Below, piece by piece: positions 37,914-45,494 of a stretch of 64,000 bases of DNA (position 1 is the stretch's first letter; each line of letters opens with the position of its first letter). The stretch spans positions 12,674-76,673 of the forward strand of contig CAJUFI010000016.1 in the NCBI GenBank assembly GCA_910585665.1, in the 5' to 3' direction. The notes beneath the pieces are model-generated. The model was given only the letters and a program-made list of their open reading frames with translations, had not been told where the DNA came from and did not search any database. A program made the position numbers and the translations under genes. The DNA comes from an uncultured Acetatifactor sp. (lineage in GTDB: Bacteria > Bacillota > Clostridia > Lachnospirales > Lachnospiraceae).

Positions 37914-38399
37914 TTATTCATCAATCTCAATCATCCGTTTATATACACCCGAAGATTTTTCGTCAATCAGAATTGCGTCCACACATTTTTTATAAAAGCT
38001 GACGGCGGATTTTGTGGGCCATCCAATAATGGCATACGCATAGCCAAGCTCCCGCATGGATTCCAGCGCCTTTAACAGTAAGGCTTTCCCCACACCCTTT
38101 TTTCTTTCACTTTCCAGCACAGCCATAGGGCCGAAAAAATTCCTGGCTGTCGCCTCATAACATGCGAAACCGATGATTTCCTTTTCCCTTGTTGCAATAT
38201 AACAGGTGGCAGGGTTATTAGCAAAAGCGGCCCGCACTTCATCTGAATAATCATCTTTTGCACATGTCCTGGCGAAAGCGATGATTTTGCTCCTGTCAGG
38301 CGCTAATGCCTTTTTGATTCTGATACCACTCTTGAATAAATTTTCTTCTATGTCGTGTGAACAGGGAATATTATATAGTTTAACCAGCATATCTGCCAT
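37914..38399 (-). CDS. GNAT family N-acetyltransferase
   Basis: 161 aa. Motif A GPMAVLESERKKGVGKALLLKALESM and strand IIGFACYEATARNFFGP. The C-terminus VSFYKKCVDAILIDE is typical of GNAT domains. It is the fifth acetyltransferase in 4.5 kb. The stop is followed by the deaminase fragment; upstream lies a 102-bp repeat. Confidence 0.88.
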   Translation of the reverse strand: MADMLVKLYNIPCSHDIEENLFKSGIRIKKALAPDRSKIIAFARTCAKDDYSDEVRAAFANNPATCYIATREKEIIGFACYEATARNFFGPMAVLESERKKGVGKALLLKALESMRELGYAYAIIGWPTKSAVSFYKKCVDAILIDEKSSGVYKRMIEIDE

Positions 38400-38405
38400 A
38401 TGATT

Positions 38406-38507
38406 AGGAATTGTCGGAAAATAACTGCTGCAATTGCTTCAGGCAAAAGCCCGGAAATACAATAAAAATTGCCATAAACTTGCAGCAGTTATTTGTAGAC
38501 ACTTCCT
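38406..38507 (+). repeat. 102-bp palindromic repeat, family A copy 2
   Basis: AGGAATTGTCGG...GTAGACACTTCCT with inverted termini. It has the same length as, and is opposite to, the copy at 12242-12343; shared internal tracts include TAACTGNTGCAA and AGCCCNGAAATACAA. It begins 7 bp upstream of the GNAT start codon. Confidence 0.8.
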
Positions 38508-38558
38508 TACCTCCCAGGATACCGGTTGTAATTTGTGTTTCCCAGAAAACGGAGGTAA

Positions 38559-38765
38559 TCAGTCAATCTTATGAAAACACACTGTCTGTTCTTTCATGGA
38601 TATTTTCCCGACCTGCCAGCCATATTCTGCAAGCTCTTTCTTATATTTCAGAAAAGAGTGGTCAATCGGTATCCCTGCGATCTCCTGAATCTCCTCAAAA
38701 GTCAGATGAAATGATTCCTTTCCGCTTTTCTGCACATATTCCCATAACGTGTTGTATTTACTCAT
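38559..38765 (-). CDS. Small DUF7662-like protein
   Basis: 68 aa. MSKYNTLWEYVQKSGKESF and LTFEEIQEIAGIPIDHSFLKYKKE follow the pattern of the small DUF7662 group found in many bacteria, perhaps a regulator of unknown function. AGAGAAAGGCA precedes the ATG. Confidence 0.6.
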   Translation of the reverse strand: MSKYNTLWEYVQKSGKESFHLTFEEIQEIAGIPIDHSFLKYKKELAEYGWQVGKISMKEQTVCFHKID

Positions 38766-38821
38766 TGCCTTTCTCTCTAATGATTACAAAAATCCAAAAC
38801 TTTCTGAATCTATGTCCTGCT

Positions 38822-38998
38822 TTACAAAACCTGAAAAAACACGGTTATGAACATAATGATTCCTACCGCAATGGCTGCTATGCCAAAGAAATAGCTTCTT
38901 TTGTTTCCCTTTTTTCCGTCAACAATCCAAAACAGGCCGCGCAGTATAAGAAGCAGCCCTGCGAAAATCGGGATGAATTTTTCAGCAGCTTCTGTCAT
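38822..38998 (-). CDS. 58-aa two-helix membrane protein
   Basis: Starts ATG-ACA-GAA, overlapping the stop of the upstream gene as ATGA and preceded by GGAAGGGGAAAAGAA. Two helices (IFAGLLLILRGLFWIVDG and YFFGIAAIAVGIIMFITVFF) separated by a basic loop GKKGNKRS. Not recognised. Translational coupling to the 136-aa membrane protein supports it as a real gene. Confidence 0.7.
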   Translation of the reverse strand: MTEAAEKFIPIFAGLLLILRGLFWIVDGKKGNKRSYFFGIAAIAVGIIMFITVFFQVL

Positions 38999-39405
38999 TT
39001 CTTTTCCCCTTCCTGCCCTCTCTTTTTCCTAAAAACATAAATGACAGTATTGATGATACATAACAGCACAAAAAGGCTCGTAAAGTTAATCCAAATATCC
39101 CTGTACGCTGTTTTCGCCAAGGGTTCCCGCAATCCGCTGAACCAGACACAGGCAAACGCCAACAGCTGAGAGGGAATATATGCAATCAAATATCTGAGAG
39201 CCAAAGGCTTAACAGGCAGATTCGTGCATAACTCAAATGCCGCTATCCCAATCAGGAGAATGATAGCCCTGTCTAATTCATGCCAGTTGCCGCTTGGGTC
39301 TTCATAAATGCCGTTGCAAAGATACAAGACGCTGCTCAATAATGTAATTGCTGTATATATAATCGAGTAAATCGACACCATACGAATTAATTTTTTCTTA
39401 TTCAT
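38995..39405 (-). CDS. Four-helix membrane protein (DUF6608-like)
   Basis: 136 aa with four membrane helices (IYSIIYTAITLLSSVLYLC, AIILLIGIAAFELC, YLIAYIPSQLLAFACVWF, FTSLFVLLCIINTVIYVF) and a basic tail. The overall pattern matches the DUF6608 group of Clostridia. AGAAAGGAAATAAA precedes the ATG. Coupled to the next small membrane protein; function unknown. Confidence 0.7.
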   Translation of the reverse strand: MNKKKLIRMVSIYSIIYTAITLLSSVLYLCNGIYEDPSGNWHELDRAIILLIGIAAFELCTNLPVKPLALRYLIAYIPSQLLAFACVWFSGLREPLAKTAYRDIWINFTSLFVLLCIINTVIYVFRKKRGQEGEKK

Positions 39406-39446
39406 TTTATTTCCTTTCTGATGGCTGCAGCCTAACGCATTAATCC

Positions 39447-39950
39447 CTATACCGAAACAGAAAGGTTCGCACCGGATTCCGATTTCAATGCTTCTCCGGT
39501 TTTCGTATAGATTACAGATTCTGTCTTAACAGCATCCGCTGTTTCTTCGATAGATCCGCCGTTGTCTGCATCAGTCTGAACCGAATCCGGCTTCTTGTCC
39601 AATGCGGCCTTTCCACTTTCACTGATGCTTACGGTATCTGTATCCTCATTCCGGCTTTCCGCTATCCTCTTTTCCTGCTCCTCGCGCTCTTCCTTGCGCT
39701 TCCTGATGGCGTTTTCCTGCTCCGTCTTCGCTTTTTCCCTTGCTTCTTTTGCCTCCTCCTTCATTCCTTTGTCTGCTTTCTTTTGATAATCCTCCGCTTT
39801 CTCTGCAAAGTCCCCGACATATCCCATGGCCCGCTCCATGACGGCTGTATCGCCTCTCCGCTCTGCGTCTTTATACACATGGAAAGGTGTATTCAGTAAC
39901 TTCATATTCGTACTTGCCCCCGCAAGGCCTTCCATTGTTTTCGTATGCAT
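39447..39950 (-). CDS. Coiled-coil protein of unknown function
   Basis: 167 aa; MHTKTMEGL start after AAGGAAGG. Residues about 40-115 form a long Lys/Glu coiled coil (KEEAKEAREKAKTEQENAIRKRKEE style). A segment DTVSISESGKAAL resembles short motifs seen in other Lachnospiraceae cytoplasmic proteins. No signal peptide or membrane segment. Same strand as the coiled-coil gene upstream. Confidence 0.6.
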   Translation of the reverse strand: MHTKTMEGLAGASTNMKLLNTPFHVYKDAERRGDTAVMERAMGYVGDFAEKAEDYQKKADKGMKEEAKEAREKAKTEQENAIRKRKEEREEQEKRIAESRNEDTDTVSISESGKAALDKKPDSVQTDADNGGSIEETADAVKTESVIYTKTGEALKSESGANLSVSV

Positions 39951-40127
39951 AATTGTCCTTCCTTTGCGTTTTTCCTGATATAATCCCTTTAAGAACCCCA
40001 TACAATAGAATCCACGCTTCGCGAGTCTTCTTTGTCATGAATGATGCCGCTATTCCAAAATACCGGAAAACAGCGCGCATTTGCCGCCATCTCCCGGTAT
40101 TGGTACCACACTGAAAATCCGAATCTC

Positions 40128-40691
40128 TTATACTCCAATAACGGAAGCATTCTGCCGCCTGTAGGTATCATTGTCTTTCTGGCTCAACTCGTTTTCTACC
40201 TGCGCCAGCTTTTTCTCCAGTTCCCGGATTTTCTTTTCATCTCCGGAGGCTGCCTGGATCTGCTGTTCCAGCTGCTGTTTCTTTTCCTTCAGCTTTTTGA
40301 TTTCCCTGTCAACCTTATCTGTATTTGCGACACATTTCTCCTCCGGCTCTCCCTGGCTGTCCCCGCTTACCTTCGGCCCTTTTCCGTCTGCGCCTTTCCC
40401 TAAGCGGCCATCCTTTCCGTCTGCGCGGCCAGCCTTCGGGTCATCAAAAAAGACTTTCCGGTTGCCGTTCTCGTCCTGGCCTACCCGGTACAATCCTGTA
40501 GGCTTTTGCCCCGATTTTTCACTGCTGATGTATTCATCCCGGGGTTCGGACAACTTACCGGCGTTTTTTTCCTCCGCTGCTTTCTCTGCTTCCTTTGCCT
40601 TTTCCGCCCTCTGATCGGCCTGTTTTTCCTTTACCCGCTCTGCGTAGCCGGTGCCGGAATGATCATAATTTCCATGAATCTGCATTGCCAT
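40128..40691 (-). CDS. Coiled-coil protein of unknown function
   Basis: 187 aa; start follows GAAGGAGGAA. The N-terminus MAMQIHGNYDHSGTGYAER recurs in unnamed Lachnospiraceae proteins. A KEAEKAAEEKNAGK coil, a Gly/Asp-rich middle and a C-terminal coiled coil (KKLKEKKQQLEQQIQAA). Hydrophilic and probably cytosolic. It lies about 105 bp after the GHKL kinase gene and probably continues its transcript. Confidence 0.6.
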   Translation of the reverse strand: MAMQIHGNYDHSGTGYAERVKEKQADQRAEKAKEAEKAAEEKNAGKLSEPRDEYISSEKSGQKPTGLYRVGQDENGNRKVFFDDPKAGRADGKDGRLGKGADGKGPKVSGDSQGEPEEKCVANTDKVDREIKKLKEKKQQLEQQIQAASGDEKKIRELEKKLAQVENELSQKDNDTYRRQNASVIGV

Positions 40692-40796
40692 AAGTATGTT
40701 CCTCCTTCAATCTGATATTATCAGGCAACTGTTATGCAGCCGCTTTCCGCTGCAGGCAGCTCCCTGTTTCTTTTTTCGGTTATAGAAGAAAGCATT

Positions 40797-42206
40797 TTAA
40801 TCCATTTGCTGTGTGCTGCTTTCTGGATGCTGTGGAATGATCAGCAGCACATGGAGGACAAATACATTCTCCTGTGTCTCTATACTCATGGCGCCGCCAT
40901 ATCTTTCAGCCACTTTTTTTACATTCGACAGACCTGTCCCTTTTTTGAAAGCGCCTTTCCCATGGAAGCTGTTCCGAATTTCCATCATAAGGAAATCCCC
41001 CTGGATCCGCCCGGACACACGGATATACTTTTCCATGCCGGCATCCAGGCTTTTTGCTGCATGAATTGCATTATCCAGCGCATTTGACAGGACAATACAG
41101 ATATCAATGTCCCGAATGCCGCAGGGGTATGGCAGAAGCAGGGAACAGTCCACATCTATCCCCATGCTTTTTGCAATCCCCAGCTTGTTTCCCACCAGAA
41201 TATCCACTACCGGGTTGTTGGTGCTGCAGGGAAACGACATTTTTTCCGCCATATCGTCCAGATCCTCCATATAGGTTATGGCTTCCTCCAGTTTCCCATT
41301 CTGCAGAAGCTTTTTTACCACTGCGATGTGGTTCCTGATGTCATGGCGGAAGGACCTTGTTTCATCGTAACGGGTTTTCGCTTCCTCCACATACTGGTTC
41401 AGGGAATGTTCCTGCTGCTCCAGCAATGAAATTTCAGTGCTGAGACGGAAAATCTGCTGCAGCTTCTTATAGGAAAACAGGATGCAGAACAGACTGGCAA
41501 GTCCCAGAAGATACATGACCAGCATCTGCCCATGACTGAAAAAGTGTCCCGCCGGCCCTTTGTCCGCCAGGATTTCAAACTGGAAGTCATATTCGATCGC
41601 ATTGATATAGTTGCTCATGATAAATATCATCAGGATTGGAACAAAAATCAGAAACATCTGCTGCATTCCCATTGCGGTATCAGGAGCATCCGCGGAACAC
41701 AGATCATCCGCGGGATAAAGGTCATCCACGGGATAGCGGTCATCCACGGGATAAAGGTCATCCCGGGAAAAATAGCGGTATACGATATAATAGCAAAACC
41801 CGCTCAGCAAAAAGGATGCCGCCTCGCAGATCAGCATGGCCGCAATATTGCCTGTCTCATGGAAAAAAGCTGGCAGCCATGGGTATGGAAGGCTCATCAG
41901 TGAGCCTATGATTCCGTTGCAGAGCAGCATGATTTCCGCTATCAGAATCGCATACAGAAGCGAAGCCTTAAAATTCGCATGGCAGGCAAAAGCCCCGCAT
42001 ATCGAAATCAATAAGGAAAACTCCACAAAACCAATAATCGTGCCGCTCGGAATAAACTCGTTTATAATCACTGCCCCTGCTGCAAACAGGAAATAAAAAG
42101 GAGGCCACATTTTCTTTTTCAGGAATTTTGCCAGAAAATAAAGCTGGAAGCACGTCTCCATCATGCCCATAATATATATATTGAAAAAATCTAAATTCTC
42201 AGCCAT
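40797..42206 (-). CDS. AgrC-like GHKL sensor kinase with hexapeptide repeat
   Basis: 469 aa; MAENLD start after GGGGGCAGG. About seven membrane helices, then a coiled dimerisation helix with the phospho-His in SFRHDIRNHIAVVKKLL and a GHKL ATPase (NALDNAIHAA, GTGLSNVKKVAERYGG). A loop before the sixth helix holds in-frame repeats DDLYPV, DDRYPV, DDLYPA, DDLCSA (18-bp units). Pairs with the LytTR regulator upstream. No AgrD-like peptide or AgrB gene is seen nearby. Confidence 0.85.
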   Translation of the reverse strand: MAENLDFFNIYIMGMMETCFQLYFLAKFLKKKMWPPFYFLFAAGAVIINEFIPSGTIIGFVEFSLLISICGAFACHANFKASLLYAILIAEIMLLCNGIIGSLMSLPYPWLPAFFHETGNIAAMLICEAASFLLSGFCYYIVYRYFSRDDLYPVDDRYPVDDLYPADDLCSADAPDTAMGMQQMFLIFVPILMIFIMSNYINAIEYDFQFEILADKGPAGHFFSHGQMLVMYLLGLASLFCILFSYKKLQQIFRLSTEISLLEQQEHSLNQYVEEAKTRYDETRSFRHDIRNHIAVVKKLLQNGKLEEAITYMEDLDDMAEKMSFPCSTNNPVVDILVGNKLGIAKSMGIDVDCSLLLPYPCGIRDIDICIVLSNALDNAIHAAKSLDAGMEKYIRVSGRIQGDFLMMEIRNSFHGKGAFKKGTGLSNVKKVAERYGGAMSIETQENVFVLHVLLIIPQHPESSTQQMD

Positions 42207-42233
42207 GTTACCTGCCCCCAAATGCCAAAGCCC

Positions 42234-42938
42234 TTACATATTCTTCATATACTGCAGGACAACACTGGAAAACTCCCTGCTCCGCAGCCGTGATACGGGA
42301 ATTTCCCTGCCGTTGTCCATATAGGCAGTCCCGCTTTTATATCCTTTTAAATGCTCCAGGCTGATGAGATAGCTCCTGTGGCACCGGAAAAAATGGCTGC
42401 CCAGCTTCGTTTCCAGATTTTCAATCCGCTCATAATAATCAACAACCTCTCCGGAAGCCAGATTCAGATATATTTTTCGGTCTATGACCTCGCAGAAAAC
42501 AATCTCATCCTTTAGAATGATGCGCCCCTCGTACCCCTTTTGCACCAGCAGGCTGTCCTCGCCGTTGTTTTGCATGGACGCGTAAAGGCGCTCCATGGTC
42601 TTTTCAAACTGTTTTTCATCCACCGGCTTGACCAGGTAATCGTAAGGCTCTACCTCGAAAGACTGGAATACCATCTCTTTCAGTACCGTAATGAAGATCA
42701 AAAAGCCGCGGAACTTACCTGCTCGCATCTTTCTCGCTGTTTCCAAACCGTCCATGCCCTTCATCTGGATGTCCAGAAACAGGATGTCAATCTGCCCGTC
42801 ATAATTTAGCAGCTCCTCACCGCTTGAAAATGTCCGAAGCTGAATCTCCCTGTTCTTTTTACGGAAAAAATCGGATACAAAAGCCCTTATATGATCGGAC
42901 ATGTGTTTTTCATCATCACAGATTGCAATACGGATCAA
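42234..42938 (-). CDS. LytTR-family response regulator (AgrA-like)
   Basis: 234 aa. Receiver (ICDDEKHMSD, phospho-Asp in ILFLDIQMKGMDG, Lys in YLVKPVDEKQF) followed by a LytTR DNA-binding domain (IILKDEIVFCEVIDRKIYLNLASGE, FFRCHRSYLISLEHLKGYK). It ends 28 bp before the kinase start. Targets of such regulators are typically pairs of 9-bp direct repeats; none is obvious here. Confidence 0.9.
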   Translation of the reverse strand: MIRIAICDDEKHMSDHIRAFVSDFFRKKNREIQLRTFSSGEELLNYDGQIDILFLDIQMKGMDGLETARKMRAGKFRGFLIFITVLKEMVFQSFEVEPYDYLVKPVDEKQFEKTMERLYASMQNNGEDSLLVQKGYEGRIILKDEIVFCEVIDRKIYLNLASGEVVDYYERIENLETKLGSHFFRCHRSYLISLEHLKGYKSGTAYMDNGREIPVSRLRSREFSSVVLQYMKNM

Positions 42939-42962
42939 TGTGCCACCTCTCTGCCATTATTC

Positions 42963-42994
42963 GTCAGCGGCAAAAGAAAACTTTTGCCGCTGAC
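42963..42994. terminator. Strong intergenic hairpin
   Basis: Perfect 14-bp stem GTCAGCGGCAAAAG / CTTTTGCCGCTGAC with an AAAA loop, between the last FtsX permease and the LytTR regulator gene. No long U run on either strand. It probably separates the two minus-strand operons. Confidence 0.6.
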
Positions 42995-43099
42995 TTAAAG
43001 AATATTTTATTATAACCTGCCAGAAATACCAGAACAATTTAATTGCCGTGAAATGTTTATCTGCTGCCGCGAGATGCTGTACAAAATCCGATCTATCAC

Positions 43100-45481
43100 T
43101 CAGAATATTTCAGCCTGTGCCCTCATCTGTTCCACCAGGGACTGTTTCTTCTGCCTGCGCGCCGTCCAGGCAGACAGAAACGCCTCCATGCCAAACAATA
43201 CAAAGAGGAACAGCCCCATTTGCAGGAACGGGAACTGATATGGGACAACCGCGCCGGCAAAGGATTTCTTACTGACTTCCGTACAGACTGCCATGGAAAG
43301 CGGCAGCCCCAGGACCAAGACGGCAAGCACCGCAAAAAGCCCATGACACATCCCCTCAACGGCACTCATTAAGCGCAGCTGCTTCCCGGTCAGGCCAACG
43401 GAGCGCAGGATGCTGTTCTCCCGCTTCCGGGACATCTGGTTGGAAAGCGTCGTATTGATCAGATTGACAACGCCGAACAGGAAGATCAGCCAGGAAAGAG
43501 CCTGCAGGCTTCCCAAAATAATGCTGCTCTGCATTTTCTCATATTCGATATGTGTGGCTATGGTATCCATTCCAAGATTGCTGCGGCCGGATACCAGCTC
43601 CTGCAGACTGCTTTCCACAGACTCTGCCTTCTTCGGGTCGCTGACAATGCTCCAGGAGTAGTCAAAGCTTTCGATTTCAGGATATATCTCACAAAACAGC
43701 TCCTCCGGCGCGAACAGGGCCGCCGAGTCCATGGCAAGCGCACCATGTCCGTTTGCCATCTTCGCCCCATCGAACAGTCCGGATATGGTAACTGTCACCG
43801 TTTCCCGGCCCAGGACCAGCTCCACGGCGGCTCCAACATCCATGTCGGCATGGCGCTTCTGATAGCCCGTACTCAGGAGAATGCTGTGGGCATCCGCCGG
43901 CATGGCGCCGGATACCAGTGAAGCTTCTACATCCATGCGGTTCGAGTCCGTCAGCATGTCGCACATACCGGCCTCCGCGCTTTCGGAAGTTCTAAATTTG
44001 CCGTGCAGAGACCGGCGGGTGACCAGCACGTTCGTCACCCCGTCCACAGAAAGGATCTCCTGCCTTAAGTTTTCGTCCAGCGGATTGCCCGCAGCCATGA
44101 TTTCTTCCTCCGGCTGCTCTGAGGACAGATATATCTTTATATCCCCGTCCGGGAAAAACAGCCTTGCAGCCTGCTCCGGTGACCGGGTCAGAATCACGGA
44201 GGACACCGTCAGAAGAAGGATTCCGCCCAGGCTCAGGGATACCGCAATACTCACTGACTTTTTAAGGTCCCGTCCAAAATTTGCGAATCCCATGGATACG
44301 GGGCTTAGTTTCCGGTGTTTCCTTCTGTCGCGTACCTTTTCCTGACCTGTGGAAAAGCGCATTGCCTCCAGGGGGGAAATGCCCGCAGCTATTTTGACCG
44401 GTCTGTGAACTGATACGGATACCATGAACCAGCAGGCCACCATGGTCAGAAGCACAGCTATCCCATAATACCCCCCATGGAAACCTTTTGGGAACAGGAG
44501 CAGGCCGCCGCCCGCGCCTGACAGGATGCCGATTAGGATCCCAATGCCCCCCAGCCGCCGGCTCTCCTTTTTCACGATGCGCCGGATCTGCCTGGGTGTT
44601 GCGCCGATGGTGCGGAGCTGTCCATAGCTTTGTATTTTGTCGTTCACAGAGATGCGGAAAATGCTCTGGATGACCACATACCCGCCGGCGAGCACAAGGG
44701 CGGCTATACCGAAAACAGTCACAAAGTCAATAGACTTTGAGTTAGAAGCAAAATAATTGCTGTTCATCCCTACATGCGCAGAGCCAAACTGTGCGGCAAT
44801 CTCCCTGCAGCGGGCAGCCATGGTCTCCTGGTCTAGCTGCCTGTCATTTTTGAAATGCACATAGGCACGGTATCCTGCAGGGTCAAATCCGGCCCATTGC
44901 GTCAAGGCCGCTTTGGAGACGGCAATGGCACATAGATTCGCTTCCTTTTCTCCCACATTAGACAGGATTCCGGTCACGGTATAGTCGCCATGAAAGCTCT
45001 CGGTATCCAATCGGACCGTCTCGCCGATTTTGGCATTGGAGCCGTAAGCGGAAAGAAAATATTCACTGACAGCGACTTCATTTGCCTGTGCCGGGAGTTC
45101 TCCTTTTACCAGCTCCATCTGGCTGCGGGCAATATACATCATGTCGCTGTCGCAGTACACATAGGAGGCGTTGTATCCCTGCCCCGAATGCTCCTGCCCC
45201 AGCAGATAGTATTCGCCCACCCGGGCAAGCTCCGGCAGGTCTTTCAGCGCCGCCACATGGTCCGCCTCCACGCCGGTGAAGACCGCCTCATAGGTATCGG
45301 CCACCTGATTACGCTGGATCTGCGCAATCGAAGCGGATATCACCGCTGACAGGCAGACCAGGAACGCCGCCAAGGCCACAGCAATTACCACCATCAGGTT
45401 CCGGCGCTTTTCGCTTGCCAGGCTGCGCTTTGCAAGTTTTTTCACAATGGCGCCGGTGTCATTTTCAAAAGGCCATGTCAT
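43100..45481 (-). CDS. FtsX-type ABC permease 3 of a three-permease locus
   Basis: 793 aa, about ten helices: TM1, extracellular domain, a three-helix FtsX block (GQLRTIGATPRQIRRIVKKESR), middle TM (SLGGILLLTVSSVIL), second extracellular domain and a final FtsX block (NSILRSVGLTGKQLRLMSAVEGM). Starts MTWPFENDTGAIVKKLAKRSLA, nearly identical to its two upstream paralogues, and the surrounding 40 bp are conserved. Only one ATPase gene is present for the three. Confidence 0.9.
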   Translation of the reverse strand: MTWPFENDTGAIVKKLAKRSLASEKRRNLMVVIAVALAAFLVCLSAVISASIAQIQRNQVADTYEAVFTGVEADHVAALKDLPELARVGEYYLLGQEHSGQGYNASYVYCDSDMMYIARSQMELVKGELPAQANEVAVSEYFLSAYGSNAKIGETVRLDTESFHGDYTVTGILSNVGEKEANLCAIAVSKAALTQWAGFDPAGYRAYVHFKNDRQLDQETMAARCREIAAQFGSAHVGMNSNYFASNSKSIDFVTVFGIAALVLAGGYVVIQSIFRISVNDKIQSYGQLRTIGATPRQIRRIVKKESRRLGGIGILIGILSGAGGGLLLFPKGFHGGYYGIAVLLTMVACWFMVSVSVHRPVKIAAGISPLEAMRFSTGQEKVRDRRKHRKLSPVSMGFANFGRDLKKSVSIAVSLSLGGILLLTVSSVILTRSPEQAARLFFPDGDIKIYLSSEQPEEEIMAAGNPLDENLRQEILSVDGVTNVLVTRRSLHGKFRTSESAEAGMCDMLTDSNRMDVEASLVSGAMPADAHSILLSTGYQKRHADMDVGAAVELVLGRETVTVTISGLFDGAKMANGHGALAMDSAALFAPEELFCEIYPEIESFDYSWSIVSDPKKAESVESSLQELVSGRSNLGMDTIATHIEYEKMQSSIILGSLQALSWLIFLFGVVNLINTTLSNQMSRKRENSILRSVGLTGKQLRLMSAVEGMCHGLFAVLAVLVLGLPLSMAVCTEVSKKSFAGAVVPYQFPFLQMGLFLFVLFGMEAFLSAWTARRQKKQSLVEQMRAQAEIF

Positions 45482-45494
45482 GGTCTGCCACCTC

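Noticed and set aside
38411..39040. A 209-codon open frame on the plus strand
   Set aside because: Starts inside the 102-bp repeat and runs antisense to two real small genes; no ribosome site.
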